Counted from the first letter of the stretch, positions 27,753 to 37,084 are shown. The stretch is DNA of 64,000 bases from Limimaricola variabilis (GCF_014195545.1 NZ_JACIBX010000007.1:124001-188000), one strand, 5' to 3'. Translations and numbers: made by a program. Notes: a model not told the origin generated them from the sequence alone.

Positions 27753-29651
27753 TTACCTGAAGGAGGAATGGACCGCCTGCACGGCGGATTCGTCGATGCG
27801 GATCTCGGTGCGCGACTGCACCGCGTTGGCATAGGCGGCGTAGATGTCCTGCGCCAGCCCGGTGCCGAGCCGCGCCTCGAGCGCCTGCCGCTCGGCGGCG
27901 ACGGCGGGGTCCTGCATGTCGGGGGCGTTCGCGGCGTCGAGACGGACTACGGCGGCGAAGCCTTCGCCCGCGATCGCGCGGGTCTCGCCTTCTTCCATCG
28001 CGAAGATCTCGCGGATGAACTCGGGCGAGGTGCCTTCGACGAAGTCGCGGCGGGTGAGGTTCTTGGCCGTGCGCGGGGCGAGGCCCGCCGCTTCGAAGCT
28101 TTCACCGGCGGTGATGCGGGCGGCCAGATCCTCGGCCCGCTCGGCGCGCAGCCGGGCACGGGTCTCGGCCTCGACATCGGCGATGACCTGGTCGCGCACC
28201 TCGTCGAGCGGCCGCAGCGCCGGCGGCGTCACCTCGTCGAGACGGATCGCGAAGACGCCGCCATCCTCGAAGCCCAGAAGCTCGGGGAAGTCGCCTTCCT
28301 GCGCGGCCGCGGCGGCCTCGCGGAAGGGGGCGTAGGCGGCGATGCCCTCGGTCACGTTCTCGGACCAGTCGATCGTGCCCAGCTCCATGCCGGTCCGCTC
28401 GGCCAGATCCTCGAGCGTCGCGCCACCGGCGAGCAGGTCGGTGATGTCGTCGCTCCGGCGCTCGATCTCGCGGCGTGCCAGCGCCTGGGCCAGCTCGGCA
28501 CGCAGGTCGGCCTCGACGGCCTCGAAGGGGACCTCCTCGGCGGCGAGGACGGCGTTGACGCGGAACAGGGCCGGGCCGAGCGTGGTCTCGACCGGGCCGA
28601 CCAGGTCGCCCGCCTGCGCGGCGAAGACCGGCTCGGCGGCGGCGCCGAGATCATCGGCGGCCACATCGCCCAGATCGACGGCGGACAGGCTCAGCCCGCG
28701 CGCCTCGACCAGATCCTCGAAACTGGCCTCGCCGGCCTCGACCCGGGCCAGCGCCTCAGCGGCGGCGGTCTCGTTCGGGTAGACGAGGCGCTCGACGAGA
28801 CGGCGCTCCTCCTGCACGTATTCGTCGATGCGCTGGTCGTAGAGGGCGCGCACCTCCTCGTCATCCACCTCGATCCCTTCGGCCACGTCCTCGGGGCGCA
28901 GCCAGGCATAGCTGATCTTGCGCATCTCGGGCGCGGTGTAGGCCTCGGGCGCCGCTTCGTAGCGGGCCTGGATCTCGGCCTCGTCGGGGGTGGGGACCTC
29001 GGCGTCGAGCAGGATCTCGGGCAGGATCACCCGCGGGCGGCCGTCATCGACCGGTGCCGGGCGGGCCGCGCCGAGCGTCACCGGCGCCCAGGTGACGTCG
29101 CGCCGCGCCATCAGGAAGTCGATCATCGCCTCGACCTGGGTCTCGGGGGCGGGCACGCCGCCGACCACCGCCTGCTGCAGCAGCGCCCGGGCCTCGGCCT
29201 CGCGCAGGCTCTCCTCGAAATCGGCCACGGACAGACCATTGCGCGACAGCGCGTCGCGGTAGGCGTTGCGGTCGAAGCCGCCCGACAGCCCCTGGAAGGC
29301 CGGGATCGCCAGAACCTGCTCGCGCACCGCCGCGTCGCCGACCGACAGGCCGAGCGCATCGGCTTCGGCGTCGAGCACGCGCTCGGTCACCAGCTGACCC
29401 AGCACCGCGCGGTCGAGCCCGATCTCGCGGGCCTGGGCGATGCCGAAGGCCGAACCGGTCTGGCTCTCGAGACTGCGCATCCGGTTCTGCAGGGCGCTGG
29501 CATAGGCCTGGATGTCGAGCTCCTTGTCGCCCACCGTGCCGAGCCGCGTGGCGTTGCCGGTGAGCCCGGTCGCACCGAAGCCGATCAGGCCCACGAAGAG
29601 CAGGATCAGGATGATCCAGACGAATACGCGGTTGCCCTTGCTCGATGCCAT
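27753..29651 (-). CDS. Membrane-anchored SurA/PpiD-like peptidyl-prolyl isomerase
   Basis: 632-residue periplasmic foldase attached to the inner membrane. A single N-terminal transmembrane helix (FVWIILILLFVGLIGFGATG, residues 10-29) is followed by a SurA-N-like chaperone region (QAYASALQNRMRSLES, REIGLDRAVLGQLVTERVLDAEADALG) and a long Glu/Ala-rich PpiC-like region. The PPIase domain is not sharply conserved, as in many PpiD proteins. ATG 29651 is chosen over an upstream start because the anchor begins there. It lies directly upstream of trpE, a placement I believe is common in related bacteria. Confidence 0.85.
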   Translation of the reverse strand: MASSKGNRVFVWIILILLFVGLIGFGATGLTGNATRLGTVGDKELDIQAYASALQNRMRSLESQTGSAFGIAQAREIGLDRAVLGQLVTERVLDAEADALGLSVGDAAVREQVLAIPAFQGLSGGFDRNAYRDALSRNGLSVADFEESLREAEARALLQQAVVGGVPAPETQVEAMIDFLMARRDVTWAPVTLGAARPAPVDDGRPRVILPEILLDAEVPTPDEAEIQARYEAAPEAYTAPEMRKISYAWLRPEDVAEGIEVDDEEVRALYDQRIDEYVQEERRLVERLVYPNETAAAEALARVEAGEASFEDLVEARGLSLSAVDLGDVAADDLGAAAEPVFAAQAGDLVGPVETTLGPALFRVNAVLAAEEVPFEAVEADLRAELAQALARREIERRSDDITDLLAGGATLEDLAERTGMELGTIDWSENVTEGIAAYAPFREAAAAAQEGDFPELLGFEDGGVFAIRLDEVTPPALRPLDEVRDQVIADVEAETRARLRAERAEDLAARITAGESFEAAGLAPRTAKNLTRRDFVEGTSPEFIREIFAMEEGETRAIAGEGFAAVVRLDAANAPDMQDPAVAAERQALEARLGTGLAQDIYAAYANAVQSRTEIRIDESAVQAVHSSFR

Positions 29652-29729
29652 TGCGGTCTCCTTGATGCGCGCCGGGTGCGGCGTCCGGGGATGCATAGGC
29701 AAGCGGGCGGGGCCGTGCAAGCCGCTGGC

Positions 29730-30905
29730 TCAGCCGGGCAGCGCCGCCAGACGTTCCTCGAGCCCGGCGATCCCTGCCGCATCGACATTGGCGAAGGCGA
29801 TGCGCAGCTGTCTCTTCCCAGCCTCGGCCCCCTCGGGCGTGAACATCGTGCCGGGCAGCAGCAGCACGCCCGCCTCGCGCACCAACCGCCGGGCCAGCGC
29901 ATCGGAGGGCTCTTCGAACGGGTGCCCGATCCAGCCGAAATAGGCGCCGCAGCCCATCAGATGCCAGCCCCGGGCCGCCAGCCGCTCGAAGCTCGCCTCC
30001 ATCGCACGACGACGCGACAGGATCTCCTCCCGCTCGCCGGCCAGCCAGTCGTCGAGGTTCTCCATGCCCCACAGCGCCGCCTTCTGGCCGAGGCTAGTGG
30101 GGCAGATCGTCACCGTGTCGAGGAACCGCTCCATCTGCGCGATCCGCGCATGGGAGGCGGTGACCGCGCCGATCCGGTGGCCGGTCAGGCGATAGGACTT
30201 GGAGAAGGAGTAGAGCTGCACCAGCACCTCGGACCAATCGGGATCGGTGAACAGGTCATGCGCCGGGCCCTCGCGGCTGTCGAAGTCGCGATAGGTCTCG
30301 TCGAGGATGAGGGCGAGGCCGCGCGCGCGGCACAGGTCGCGGAACGCGGCGAGCAGGGCGGCGGGATATTCGACGCCGCCGGGGTTGTTGGGGCTGACCA
30401 GCACGATGGCCCGGGTGGCCGGGTTGATCAGCGCAGCCGCGCGCTCCGGGTCGGGCAACAGGTCGGGCCCGGTCTCGAGCGGCACGGTCGCGGCGCCGGA
30501 CATGTCGTTCCACATGCGATGGTTGAAATACCACGGGCTCGGCAGGATCACTTCCGTGCCTTCGCCGCACAGCGCCGCGATGGCCGCGCAATAGGCCTGG
30601 TTGCAGCCCAAGGTGATCGCCACCTGTCCGGGCGCCACCGCGCCGCGATAGTCGCGCGACCAGCGCGCCGCCACCGCCGCGCGCAGCTCGGGCAGGCCCA
30701 GCACCGGGCCGTAGAGATGCGCGCTCGCATCCTCCATGACGATCCGCGCCATCGCCTCGCGCAGCGGCGCGGGCGGGGGATCGACCGGCGCCGCCTGGCT
30801 GACATTGATCAGCGGCCGCTCGGGCGGGAACGTCACCCCCTCGATCCAGCGCCGCGCCTCCATCACGGGCGGTGAAAAGGTCGATGCGGTGCGCGTGCTG
30901 CTCAT
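29730..30905 (-). CDS. PLP-dependent aminotransferase, class I/II
   Basis: 391-residue fold-type I aminotransferase. Visible: substrate region INVSQAAPVDPPPAP, cofactor region LGCNQAYCAAIAAL, the Asn in SPNNPGG, the Asp-x-x-Tyr in LILDETYRDF, and the PLP lysine in YSFSKSYRLTGHRIGA (about residues 225-240). The C-terminal substrate Arg is in KRQLRIAFANV. Substrate specificity cannot be assigned. It ends 78 bases before the foldase gene on the same strand, possibly a separate transcript. Confidence 0.88.
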   Translation of the reverse strand: MSSTRTASTFSPPVMEARRWIEGVTFPPERPLINVSQAAPVDPPPAPLREAMARIVMEDASAHLYGPVLGLPELRAAVAARWSRDYRGAVAPGQVAITLGCNQAYCAAIAALCGEGTEVILPSPWYFNHRMWNDMSGAATVPLETGPDLLPDPERAAALINPATRAIVLVSPNNPGGVEYPAALLAAFRDLCRARGLALILDETYRDFDSREGPAHDLFTDPDWSEVLVQLYSFSKSYRLTGHRIGAVTASHARIAQMERFLDTVTICPTSLGQKAALWGMENLDDWLAGEREEILSRRRAMEASFERLAARGWHLMGCGAYFGWIGHPFEEPSDALARRLVREAGVLLLPGTMFTPEGAEAGKRQLRIAFANVDAAGIAGLEERLAALPG

Positions 30906-30932
30906 GGGGCCTCCCTCGGGTTCGGGGGCACG

Positions 30933-31463
30933 CTAGCCCTGGGTCGAAGGCTGTGCAATCCGGGCCCGTGCGCCGCGCCACTCGGCGTGGACCAGCCAGA
31001 TCATCGCCACGTCGAACAGGCTCAGTGCCACCAGTGTTGCTGAAGGGGCGAGCACGAACAGATGGATCTGGTAGGCAATGAACAGCGCCAGCACACCCAT
31101 CGCGACAGGGTAGGCCCAGTGCATTCCGCGTGCCAGCAGCAACACCATCACCAGTTTCACACCGCCATGGGTGAGGAGATAGAGCGCGTAGAAATGCTGG
31201 GTCTCGATCGACAGCTTCTGGCTCGCATCAAGCAGGGTCCGCGCCAGCAGATCACGTGGATCCTGCGCCAGTTCCGGCGCGGTGACCCGATCGAGCAGCC
31301 CCAGAATCGCAGCGCCGGGCGTGACGAGAAGCGTCAGCCCGGCGAGGGTCTCGAAGCCTGCGAACAGGCCCTTGAACAGAAGGCTCGCCTCGAACAGGCG
31401 ATGGATCAGTCGCCGCCGTGGCGACGCCGTCCTCTCAGTCCTTGCCGCGATAGGGCTCGACAT
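30933..31463 (-). CDS. DUF2127 family membrane protein
   Basis: 176-residue predicted inner-membrane protein with four hydrophobic segments (about residues 29-55, 98-112, 116-134, 138-158) and a Lys/His-containing loop [17 protein letters not shown], matching the DUF2127 pattern. Function unknown. The ATG at 31463 overlaps the gpt 3' end by 29 bases and lacks a good ribosome site, so translation may begin slightly downstream near AGAGGA (about 31430). It follows gpt on the same strand. Confidence 0.75.
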   Translation of the reverse strand: MSSPIAARTERTASPRRRLIHRLFEASLLFKGLFAGFETLAGLTLLVTPGAAILGLLDRVTAPELAQDPRDLLARTLLDASQKLSIETQHFYALYLLTHGGVKLVMVLLLARGMHWAYPVAMGVLALFIAYQIHLFVLAPSATLVALSLFDVAMIWLVHAEWRGARARIAQPSTQG

Positions 31464-31941
31464 ATTGCAGGGCCATGTCCCAGGGGAAGAAGATCCAGGT
31501 GTCCTGGCTCACCTCGGTGACATAGGTGTCGACCTGCTTGTTTCCCATCGGCTTGGCATAGACGGTGGCGAAATGCGCGTTGGGGTACATCTGCCGCACC
31601 AGTTCGAGGGTGCGGCCGGTATCGACGAGGTCGTCGACCACCAGGATACCGGTGCCGTCGCCCATCATCTCGGCATCCGGCGCCTTGAGCACCTTGGCGC
31701 CGGACTGGTTCTGATGCTCGTAGGACTTGACCGAGATCGTGTCGACGGTGCGGATGCCCAGCTCGCGGCTGACGATCATCGCCGGCGCCATGCCGCCGCG
31801 GGTGATCGCCACAACCGCCTTCCAGGCGCCCTCGGCCTCGGGGCCGCGCCCGTCGAGCCGCCATGCGAGCGCGCGGCTGTCACGGTGCAGCTGGTCCCAG
31901 CTGACATGGAAGCCCTTTTCATGCGGCAGTCGGTCGGTCAT
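31435..31941 (-). CDS. gpt: Xanthine phosphoribosyltransferase
   Basis: Salvages xanthine (and guanine) to the nucleotide using PRPP. 168 residues, Gpt type. The PRPP loop is [19 protein letters not shown] (about residues 98-116), preceded by [20 protein letters not shown] and ISVKSYEH. The length and C-terminus [10 protein letters not shown]...EPYRG match the E. coli-like family. It sits 6 bases after the fabI stop, so fabI-gpt-DUF2127 may form one transcript. Confidence 0.93.
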   Translation of the reverse strand: MTDRLPHEKGFHVSWDQLHRDSRALAWRLDGRGPEAEGAWKAVVAITRGGMAPAMIVSRELGIRTVDTISVKSYEHQNQSGAKVLKAPDAEMMGDGTGILVVDDLVDTGRTLELVRQMYPNAHFATVYAKPMGNKQVDTYVTEVSQDTWIFFPWDMALQYVEPYRGKD

Positions 31942-31947
31942 CTCTAT

Positions 31948-32754
31948 TCAGCCTTTCGTGATGTCGGGCGCGTCGGGGTTCTTCATGCCGATCACGTGGT
32001 AGCCAGCGTCGACATGATGAACCTCGCCGGTCACCGCCCGTCCCAGATCGGAGAGCAGGTATAGCGCGGAATTGCCGACCTCGTCTTGGGTGACGGTGCG
32101 GCGCAGGGGCGAATTGTACTCGTTCCACTTCATGATGTAACGGAAATCGCCGATGCCGGAGGCCGCCAGCGTCTTGATCGTGCCGGCCGAGATCGCGTTG
32201 ACCCGGATCGCGTCGCGGCCCAGATCCTCGGCCAGGTAGCGCACGCTCGCCTCGAGCGCCGCCTTGGCCACGCCCATCACGTTGTAATGCGGCATGACCT
32301 TCTCGGCGCCGTAATAGGTCAGCGTCAGCGCCGAGCCGCCATCGCGCATCATCGGCGCCGCACGCTTCACCACCGAGGTGAAGGACCACACCGAAATGTC
32401 CATCGACATCAGGAAGTTCTGCTTGGACGTATCGACGTAGCGACCGCGCAGTTCGGACTTGTCGGAGAATCCGATCGCGTGAACGATGAAGTCGAATTTG
32501 TCCCAATGTTTCCCGAGCGCGTCGAACAGCGCGTCGATGCTGTCCTCGTCGCCGACGTCGCAGGGCAACACGATATCGGAGCCGACTTCGGCGGCGAGCG
32601 GGTCGACCCGCTTCTTCAAAGCCTCGCCCTGGTAGGAGAATGCGAGCTCAGCGCCGGCATTGGCGCAGGCTTTGGCGATGCCCCACGCGATCGACTTGTC
32701 GTTGGCGAGCCCCATGATGAGCCCGCGCTTTCCCGCCATCAACTGCGATGTCAT
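31948..32754 (-). CDS. fabI: Enoyl-[acyl-carrier-protein] reductase (NADH), FabI
   Basis: Last reductive step of type II fatty-acid elongation; target of triclosan-type inhibitors. 268-residue short-chain dehydrogenase fold. N-terminal GKRGLIMGLANDKSIAWGIA (NADH binding), HAIGFSDKSELRGRYVDTS, and the catalytic Tyr-x6-Lys as YNVMGVAKAALE. C-terminal SGIGDFRYIMKWNEYNSPLRR is typical. ATG 32754 has GAGGG 8 bases upstream. It is divergent from pdxH, with a 167-base shared promoter region. Confidence 0.95.
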   Translation of the reverse strand: MTSQLMAGKRGLIMGLANDKSIAWGIAKACANAGAELAFSYQGEALKKRVDPLAAEVGSDIVLPCDVGDEDSIDALFDALGKHWDKFDFIVHAIGFSDKSELRGRYVDTSKQNFLMSMDISVWSFTSVVKRAAPMMRDGGSALTLTYYGAEKVMPHYNVMGVAKAALEASVRYLAEDLGRDAIRVNAISAGTIKTLAASGIGDFRYIMKWNEYNSPLRRTVTQDEVGNSALYLLSDLGRAVTGEVHHVDAGYHVIGMKNPDAPDITKG

Positions 32755-32863
32755 GAATGTCCCTCTTGCCGATCCGGCGCCGTTTCGATCCGGTGTAGGC
32801 GATGCGCCCCTAGGCATCAAGGCCGGGGCCGACGCGACGTCAGAACGGCGACCGCGAAACAAT

Positions 32864-32892
32864 GAGGCTGAAAACGGGAAATAGGCTATAAT
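32864..32892 (+). promoter_or_regulatory. Possible pdxH promoter
   Basis: A perfect TATAAT lies at 32887-32892, 30 bases before the pdxH ATG, in a locally AT-rich stretch. A -35 box at the right distance (near 32864-32869) is poor, so only the -10 element is well supported. Confidence 0.4.
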
Positions 32893-32921
32893 GGTGCGAT
32901 ACGAGTTGACGGGTCGGTACG

Positions 32922-33527
32922 ATGAATGAGCGTGGCGGTATTTTCGCCGGGGAGGATCCGTTCGAGATCACCCGGCACTGGTTGGATGAGGCCGCGCGGC
33001 TGGAGCCGTCCGACCCGAACGCCATTGCATTGGCGACGGTCGACGCGGACGGCATGCCCGATGTCAGAATCGTCCTGCTCAAGGAAATCGAAGCCGATGG
33101 CTTCGTCTTCTATACCAATTACGAAAGCGCCAAGGCACGCCAGCTCGATCAGGCGCGGCAGGCGGCCTTCGTGATGCACTGGAAGTCGCTGCGGCGACAG
33201 ATCCGCGTGCGGGGCCTCGTCGAGCGCGAGGATGGCGCCCAGGCCGACGCCTATTTCGCCAGCCGCCCGCTCGAAAGCCGGATCGGCGCATGGGCGTCAC
33301 CGCAAAGCCGGCCGGTGGCTTCTCGCGCGGCGCTCGAGGCCGAGGTCGCGCGCATGTCGGCCGAATTGGGGCCGGATCCGGAGCGGCCGCCCTTCTGGGG
33401 CGGCTACAGGATCAGGCCGCTCGAGATCGAATTCTGGGCAGATGGCGCGCACAGGCTTCACGACCGCTACAAATGGTCGCGAGCCTCGCTGGCCGATCCG
33501 TTCGACGTGTTACGTTTGGGGCCCTGA
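32922..33527 (+). CDS. pdxH: Pyridoxamine 5'-phosphate oxidase
   Basis: FMN-dependent oxidation of pyridoxamine/pyridoxine 5'-phosphate to PLP. 201 residues. The FMN- and substrate-binding elements are present: [49 protein letters not shown], and the C-terminal [17 protein letters not shown] and [10 protein letters not shown]. It is the first gene on the plus strand after the fabI divergence; a cold-shock gene follows after about 100 bases. Confidence 0.95.
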   Translation: MNERGGIFAGEDPFEITRHWLDEAARLEPSDPNAIALATVDADGMPDVRIVLLKEIEADGFVFYTNYESAKARQLDQARQAAFVMHWKSLRRQIRVRGLVEREDGAQADAYFASRPLESRIGAWASPQSRPVASRAALEAEVARMSAELGPDPERPPFWGGYRIRPLEIEFWADGAHRLHDRYKWSRASLADPFDVLRLGP

Positions 33528-33626
33528 TTTCATGCGGGGTGAAAATCGACGCTTGTCGTGGCGGCCCGACTGTGCTGCACAGGCGCAAAAATCGATAGGG
33601 CCGCGCAACGGCCGCTGGAGGCGGAG

Positions 33627-34187
33627 ATGAACGACATGCTGGATAGGCAGGCGGAGGATCGCATAGAACTCGCGGGCCACGTCAAATGGTTCGATCCGGC
33701 CAAGGGCTTTGGTTTCATCGTACCCGATGATGGCGGATCCGACATCCTCCTGCATGCCAATGTTCTGCGCAATTTCGGCCAGAACTCGGTCGCCGACGGC
33801 GCTCGTATCCGGATCCTCGCGCAGCGGACCGATCGCGGCATCCAGGCGGCGGTGGTGCTGTCGCTCGAGCCGCCGGCGGACGCCCCCGCGGTGCCGCTGG
33901 CCGACTTTGCCGAGTTCGATCCCGAGTATCTCGCCAGCCGCCCGCTGGAGCCCGCGCGGATCAAATGGTTCGACAAGGCTAAGGGGTTCGGCTTCGCCAA
34001 CATCTTTGGCACCGATGACGACATCTTCCTGCATGTCGAAGTGCTGCGCAGCTCCGGCCTGGCCGAATTGCAGCCCGGCGAGGCGGTGGCCTTACGGGTG
34101 ATTCAGGGCAAGCGGGGCCGCATGGCGACAGAAATCCTGCCCTGGGATGCCGTGCTGCGCCGCGCACCGCAGGAGGATGCGCAGTGA
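33627..34187 (+). CDS. Double cold-shock-domain protein
   Basis: 186-residue nucleic-acid-binding protein with two cold-shock domains. CSD1 (about residues 12-78) begins GHVKWFDPAKGFGFIVPDD with RNP1 KGFGFI, and CSD2 (about 110-175) begins RIKWFDKAKGFGFANIFG with KGFGFA. RNP2-like ILLHANVL and IFLHVEVL follow each. A Pro/Ala linker joins the domains. The layout is typical of alphaproteobacterial tandem CSD proteins rather than the 70-residue CspA type. GGAGGCGGAG precedes ATG 33627. The stop overlaps the next start (GTGA), coupling it to the DUF192 gene. Confidence 0.92.
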   Translation: MNDMLDRQAEDRIELAGHVKWFDPAKGFGFIVPDDGGSDILLHANVLRNFGQNSVADGARIRILAQRTDRGIQAAVVLSLEPPADAPAVPLADFAEFDPEYLASRPLEPARIKWFDKAKGFGFANIFGTDDDIFLHVEVLRSSGLAELQPGEAVALRVIQGKRGRMATEILPWDAVLRRAPQEDAQ

Positions 34188-34663
34188 GGCTTGCCGCGCT
34201 GGCGCTCGGGATCGCCCTCGCGCCCGGCATGGTCGCGGCCGGCAGCGCCGCCTGCGCGCCGGATCGGCTGACGGTGCGCGGCGACTGGGGGCAAGCCAGC
34301 TTCAAGGTCGCGGTGGCCGACGAGGCGGCCGAGCGGGCGCAGGGGTTGATGAACGTGCCCGAGATGCCGCGCATGGCGGGCATGCTCTTTGTCTATGAAA
34401 CGCCGCAGCCGGTATCGTTCTGGATGCGAAACACGCTGATTCCGCTCGACATGATCTTTGCTGAGGCGGATGGCACGATTGCCAGCATCCATGCCCGCGC
34501 CACGCCGCTCGACGAGACGCCGATCCCGGGCGGCGACGACATCCAGTACGTGCTGGAGATCAATGGCGGCATGGCGGCACGGCTCGGCATCGCGCCGGGC
34601 GACACGCTGCGCCATCCGGATATCGGCAGCGAAGAGGTTCCGGCGGCAGATCCCTGCGATTGA
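34184..34663 (+). CDS. DUF192 family secreted protein
   Basis: 159 residues from a GTG that overlaps the cold-shock gene stop. Signal peptide ([20 protein letters not shown]), then the DUF192 core: [50 protein letters not shown] (split about residues 66-95) and ALEINGG-like [18 protein letters not shown]. Family members are small periplasmic beta-proteins of unknown biochemical function. A cysteine follows the signal region but without a clear lipobox. Confidence 0.87.
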   Translation: MRLAALALGIALAPGMVAAGSAACAPDRLTVRGDWGQASFKVAVADEAAERAQGLMNVPEMPRMAGMLFVYETPQPVSFWMRNTLIPLDMIFAEADGTIASIHARATPLDETPIPGGDDIQYVLEINGGMAARLGIAPGDTLRHPDIGSEEVPAADPCD

Positions 34664-34714
34664 GCCAGCCGGCGCTTGCGCCCGCGGCCGGCGCGGCCTA
34701 GAAGGGCGTCGGTC

Positions 34715-34791
34715 CGGGGCGTAGCGCAGCCTGGTAGCGCATCTGTTTTGGGAACAGAGGGTCGCAGGTTCGAATCCTGCCGCCCCGACCA
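34715..34791 (+). tRNA. tRNA-Pro (UGG)
   Basis: 77-nt cloverleaf including an encoded CCA. Acceptor stem CGGGGCG/CGCCCCG, D-arm with AGCGCAGCCTGGTAGCGC, anticodon arm TCTGT-TTTGGGA-ACAGA with anticodon TGG, and T-arm GCAGG-TTCGAAT-CCTGC. It ends ...ACCA at 34791. All invariant positions are present. Confidence 0.97.
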
Positions 34792-35284
34792 ATCTTCCAA
34801 CATCGACATTCCTGCTGCTGCCGCAGCCTGTGGCGCGCGGCTGCAGGCCGAATCCCGCCTTGGGTCGCGGGCAACGCCGCCATGCCTGCCCCGGGGGCAT
34901 GCCCTACACCTTGCCCGGATACCCCGAAATCGCCCCTGTGGCCGTGTTGCCACGCCCCCTCGTGGACAAGTTCCGGGGCGGTTTGTCACCCCCTGTGGAT
35001 GATTTTCGCCGGGCGTGGAAAAGACCCGTTTCCGGCGCCCGAGCACCTGCCCATCACCCAGCGTCGCATGGGCATCGCGCATCTGCCGCCATGGTCGAGC
35101 GCCTGTGGAAAACCCTGTGGGAGATCCGTGAACTGCGGTGGGCGAATCCGGCGCTGAAAATCATCGCTCCGTAATTCGCCGAGCGGGCTCCGACCGCGCG
35201 TTGACCCCATCCGCCATGCTGCACAGGTTCGTCCGACCGCGGCGCCTCAGCCCGTCGCATCACCGAGCGAGACGAGACCGAGAC
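34792..35284. other. Long non-coding stretch after tRNA-Pro with repeated GTGGANAA motifs
   Basis: About 490 bases without a convincing gene. GTGGA-containing motifs similar to the DnaA-box complement (TGTGGATAA) recur: CGTGGACAA at 34961, TGTGGATGA at 34994, CGTGGAAAA at 35014, TGTGGAAAA at 35104, and a further CTGTGGGAG just after. All are on the plus strand upstream of the NrdJ-like gene. TTGACC at 35201 could be a -35 box. No riboswitch was recognised. Confidence 0.5.
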
Positions 35285-37084
35285 ATGCGATTCGAGCGCC
35301 ACCAGACCCAGCCCGGACCGGATCATGCGATCGGTCCCGACGCGCGGGGCGTGGGGGTGGGGTTTGCCGGCTGGCCCGAACGCGCGGCGCGCGCCTTCGG
35401 GCAGCAGGTGCCGGGTGGTGCAGATCCGGTCGCGGCGACCGAGGCGCTGACCACGCGGCTCGAGGCGCGGGCACGGGTGCAGGGGATCGCGGCCGCCGAA
35501 GAATGGGCTGCGGACATCCGGGGCATGATCCTGTCGCGGCAGGTCGCGGTCGACTCGGCACTCTGGACCGGACGCCGGACCCCCGAGGCGGCGCTGCCAC
35601 TGCCCGTGGACCTCAAGGGGGCTGAGCCAGTCCCTATGCCGCTCGTCCAGGCGGTGGTCGCAGGTGCGCCGCTGGCTCTGGAGTTCGGCGCGCCGGATGC
35701 CAGCGGTCCCTGCGTCGCGCTCGATCTGCGCTGCTTCGTAGAAGGGGGCGCGGTGTCGGTCGACGCGCTGGAGCGGGCAGTGCGGACCTGGACACTGGCG
35801 CTTATCGTCGCGGCAGGGCCGGGGCGCCGGCCGGGGGCGATGATCCTGGCCGGGCTGGGGGGCGCGCTGATGCGGCTCGGGCTCGGCTACGCGACGCCCG
35901 AGGGCCGCGCGGCGGCGATGGCGATGGCGGCGCTGGCCGAGGCCGCGCGGTGGGCCGCGGCGGCTGAGCTGGGTCTCGATGCCGGGGCCGCGCCAATCAT
36001 CCGGCAAGTACCAGATCGCGTCCCGGCTGGCGCTCAGCCGGCCCTGCTGCGGGCGCGTGCGCTCGCGGCGGTGCGGAAGGATGCGCCCGAGGCGACCGGC
36101 AAGGCGCCAATGCTGATGGTCGCGCCGCTGGGGTCGTTGGCCGCGATTCTCGGGCTGGGGGACGATCCGCTCGCGCCGGTCTCATCGCTGCGGCTCGACG
36201 CCGAGCGGCCGGAGGGCCATATCGGCTGTCCCGTGCCCGAACTCGAGGCGGGCCTCGCGGCGCAGGGCCACGACCCCGACCGGATCGCCGCGGCGATCCG
36301 TCACGCCACCGGGCACGGGACCCTCGCGGCGGCGCCGGGCATCGATCATGCGGCGCTGCGCGCCTGCGGTATCGACGGCGACCGGATTGCCCGGATCGAG
36401 GCGGCGCTGGCCGAGGCGCGCGACCTGCGCGCGGTCGTCACCCCCTGGCGTCTCGGACCGGATTTCTGCCGCGACCAGCTCGGCATCGATCCCGAGACGC
36501 TGTCGGATCACGGGATGGGCCTTCTGGAGCGGCTCGGCTTCGACGCCGCGCGGATCGACGCGGCGAACCGGCACGTCTTTGGAGCGGGGACACTGCGCGG
36601 CGCGCCGGGGCTTTCCCCGGAAGCGGCGGCGCATTTCGACTGCGCCGAGACCGTCGGCCCGCGCCCCCGGTTGGCCATGGCGGCGGCGCTGGCATCGGTG
36701 CTGTCCGGGCCGGTACGGGCGCCGCTGGCCTTCGACGGGACGGAAACCGAGGCGAGGGTGCATAGCGCCATCCGCGCCGCGCGCCGCGCCGGGATCGCCG
36801 CGCTGCTGCCCCAGCGCCTCGACGCGCGGAGCGAGATCGCCACGCGGCTGCGCGAGATCCTCGCCATGCTGCCCGAGGGCATCCGCCCCGGCACGGCGCC
36901 GAGCGAGGTGCTCGAACTGCTCGACGCGGCAGGGCGGTCGCGCCCCGATGCCCGCCGCCATGCCCGCGATCTGCGGGCCCGGCTGCTGGCCGAACCTTGG
37001 TCCGGGCAGGACGCCGCAGCACCATCGCGCACGGGAGTGCGCGGGATGGAACGGCTTCGCCCTGGAGGTGTTGCAGACCCGTAG
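35285..37084 (+). CDS. NrdJ-derived protein, apparently catalytically dead class II ribonucleotide reductase homologue
   Basis: 599-residue protein whose order of motifs follows adenosylcobalamin-dependent RNR NrdJ (about 1200 residues) but is shortened and degenerate. The N-terminus MRFERHQTQPGPDHA echoes the NrdJ start. Residues 145-230 (LRCFVEGGAVSVDALERAVR, MRLGLGYATPEGRA, AAAAELG) correspond to the NrdJ barrel. Residues 276-290 replace the APTGTIG loop by APLGSLA. Residues 334-455 (HATGHGTLAAAPGIDHAALR, DFCRDQLGIDPETL, AANRHVFGAGTLRGAPGL, FDCAE) match the NrdJ C-domain well. The GSNPCSE finger loop, most of the barrel, the TSCPD region and the C-terminal Cys pair are missing. A pseudoenzyme or regulatory role is inferred. 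Confidence 0.75.
   Translation: MRFERHQTQPGPDHAIGPDARGVGVGFAGWPERAARAFGQQVPGGADPVAATEALTTRLEARARVQGIAAAEEWAADIRGMILSRQVAVDSALWTGRRTPEAALPLPVDLKGAEPVPMPLVQAVVAGAPLALEFGAPDASGPCVALDLRCFVEGGAVSVDALERAVRTWTLALIVAAGPGRRPGAMILAGLGGALMRLGLGYATPEGRAAAMAMAALAEAARWAAAAELGLDAGAAPIIRQVPDRVPAGAQPALLRARALAAVRKDAPEATGKAPMLMVAPLGSLAAILGLGDDPLAPVSSLRLDAERPEGHIGCPVPELEAGLAAQGHDPDRIAAAIRHATGHGTLAAAPGIDHAALRACGIDGDRIARIEAALAEARDLRAVVTPWRLGPDFCRDQLGIDPETLSDHGMGLLERLGFDAARIDAANRHVFGAGTLRGAPGLSPEAAAHFDCAETVGPRPRLAMAAALASVLSGPVRAPLAFDGTETEARVHSAIRAARRAGIAALLPQRLDARSEIATRLREILAMLPEGIRPGTAPSEVLELLDAAGRSRPDARRHARDLRARLLAEPWSGQDAAAPSRTGVRGMERLRPGGVADP

Noticed and set aside
26304-30875. A 1500-codon open frame on the plus strand opposite trpE, the foldase and the aminotransferase
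   Set aside because: It is a shadow of high-GC codon bias on the other strand; the minus-strand genes have clear family motifs while this frame is His/Arg/Gly-rich with no recognisable domain.
34830-35174. Possible 114-codon protein in the gap after tRNA-Pro
   Set aside because: Biased composition, no ribosome site, overlaps the repeated GTGGANAA motifs and lacks any recognisable domain.
34792-35284. Cobalamin riboswitch ahead of the NrdJ-like gene
   Set aside because: No B12-box-like conserved core was found; a covariance model search would be needed to exclude it finally.
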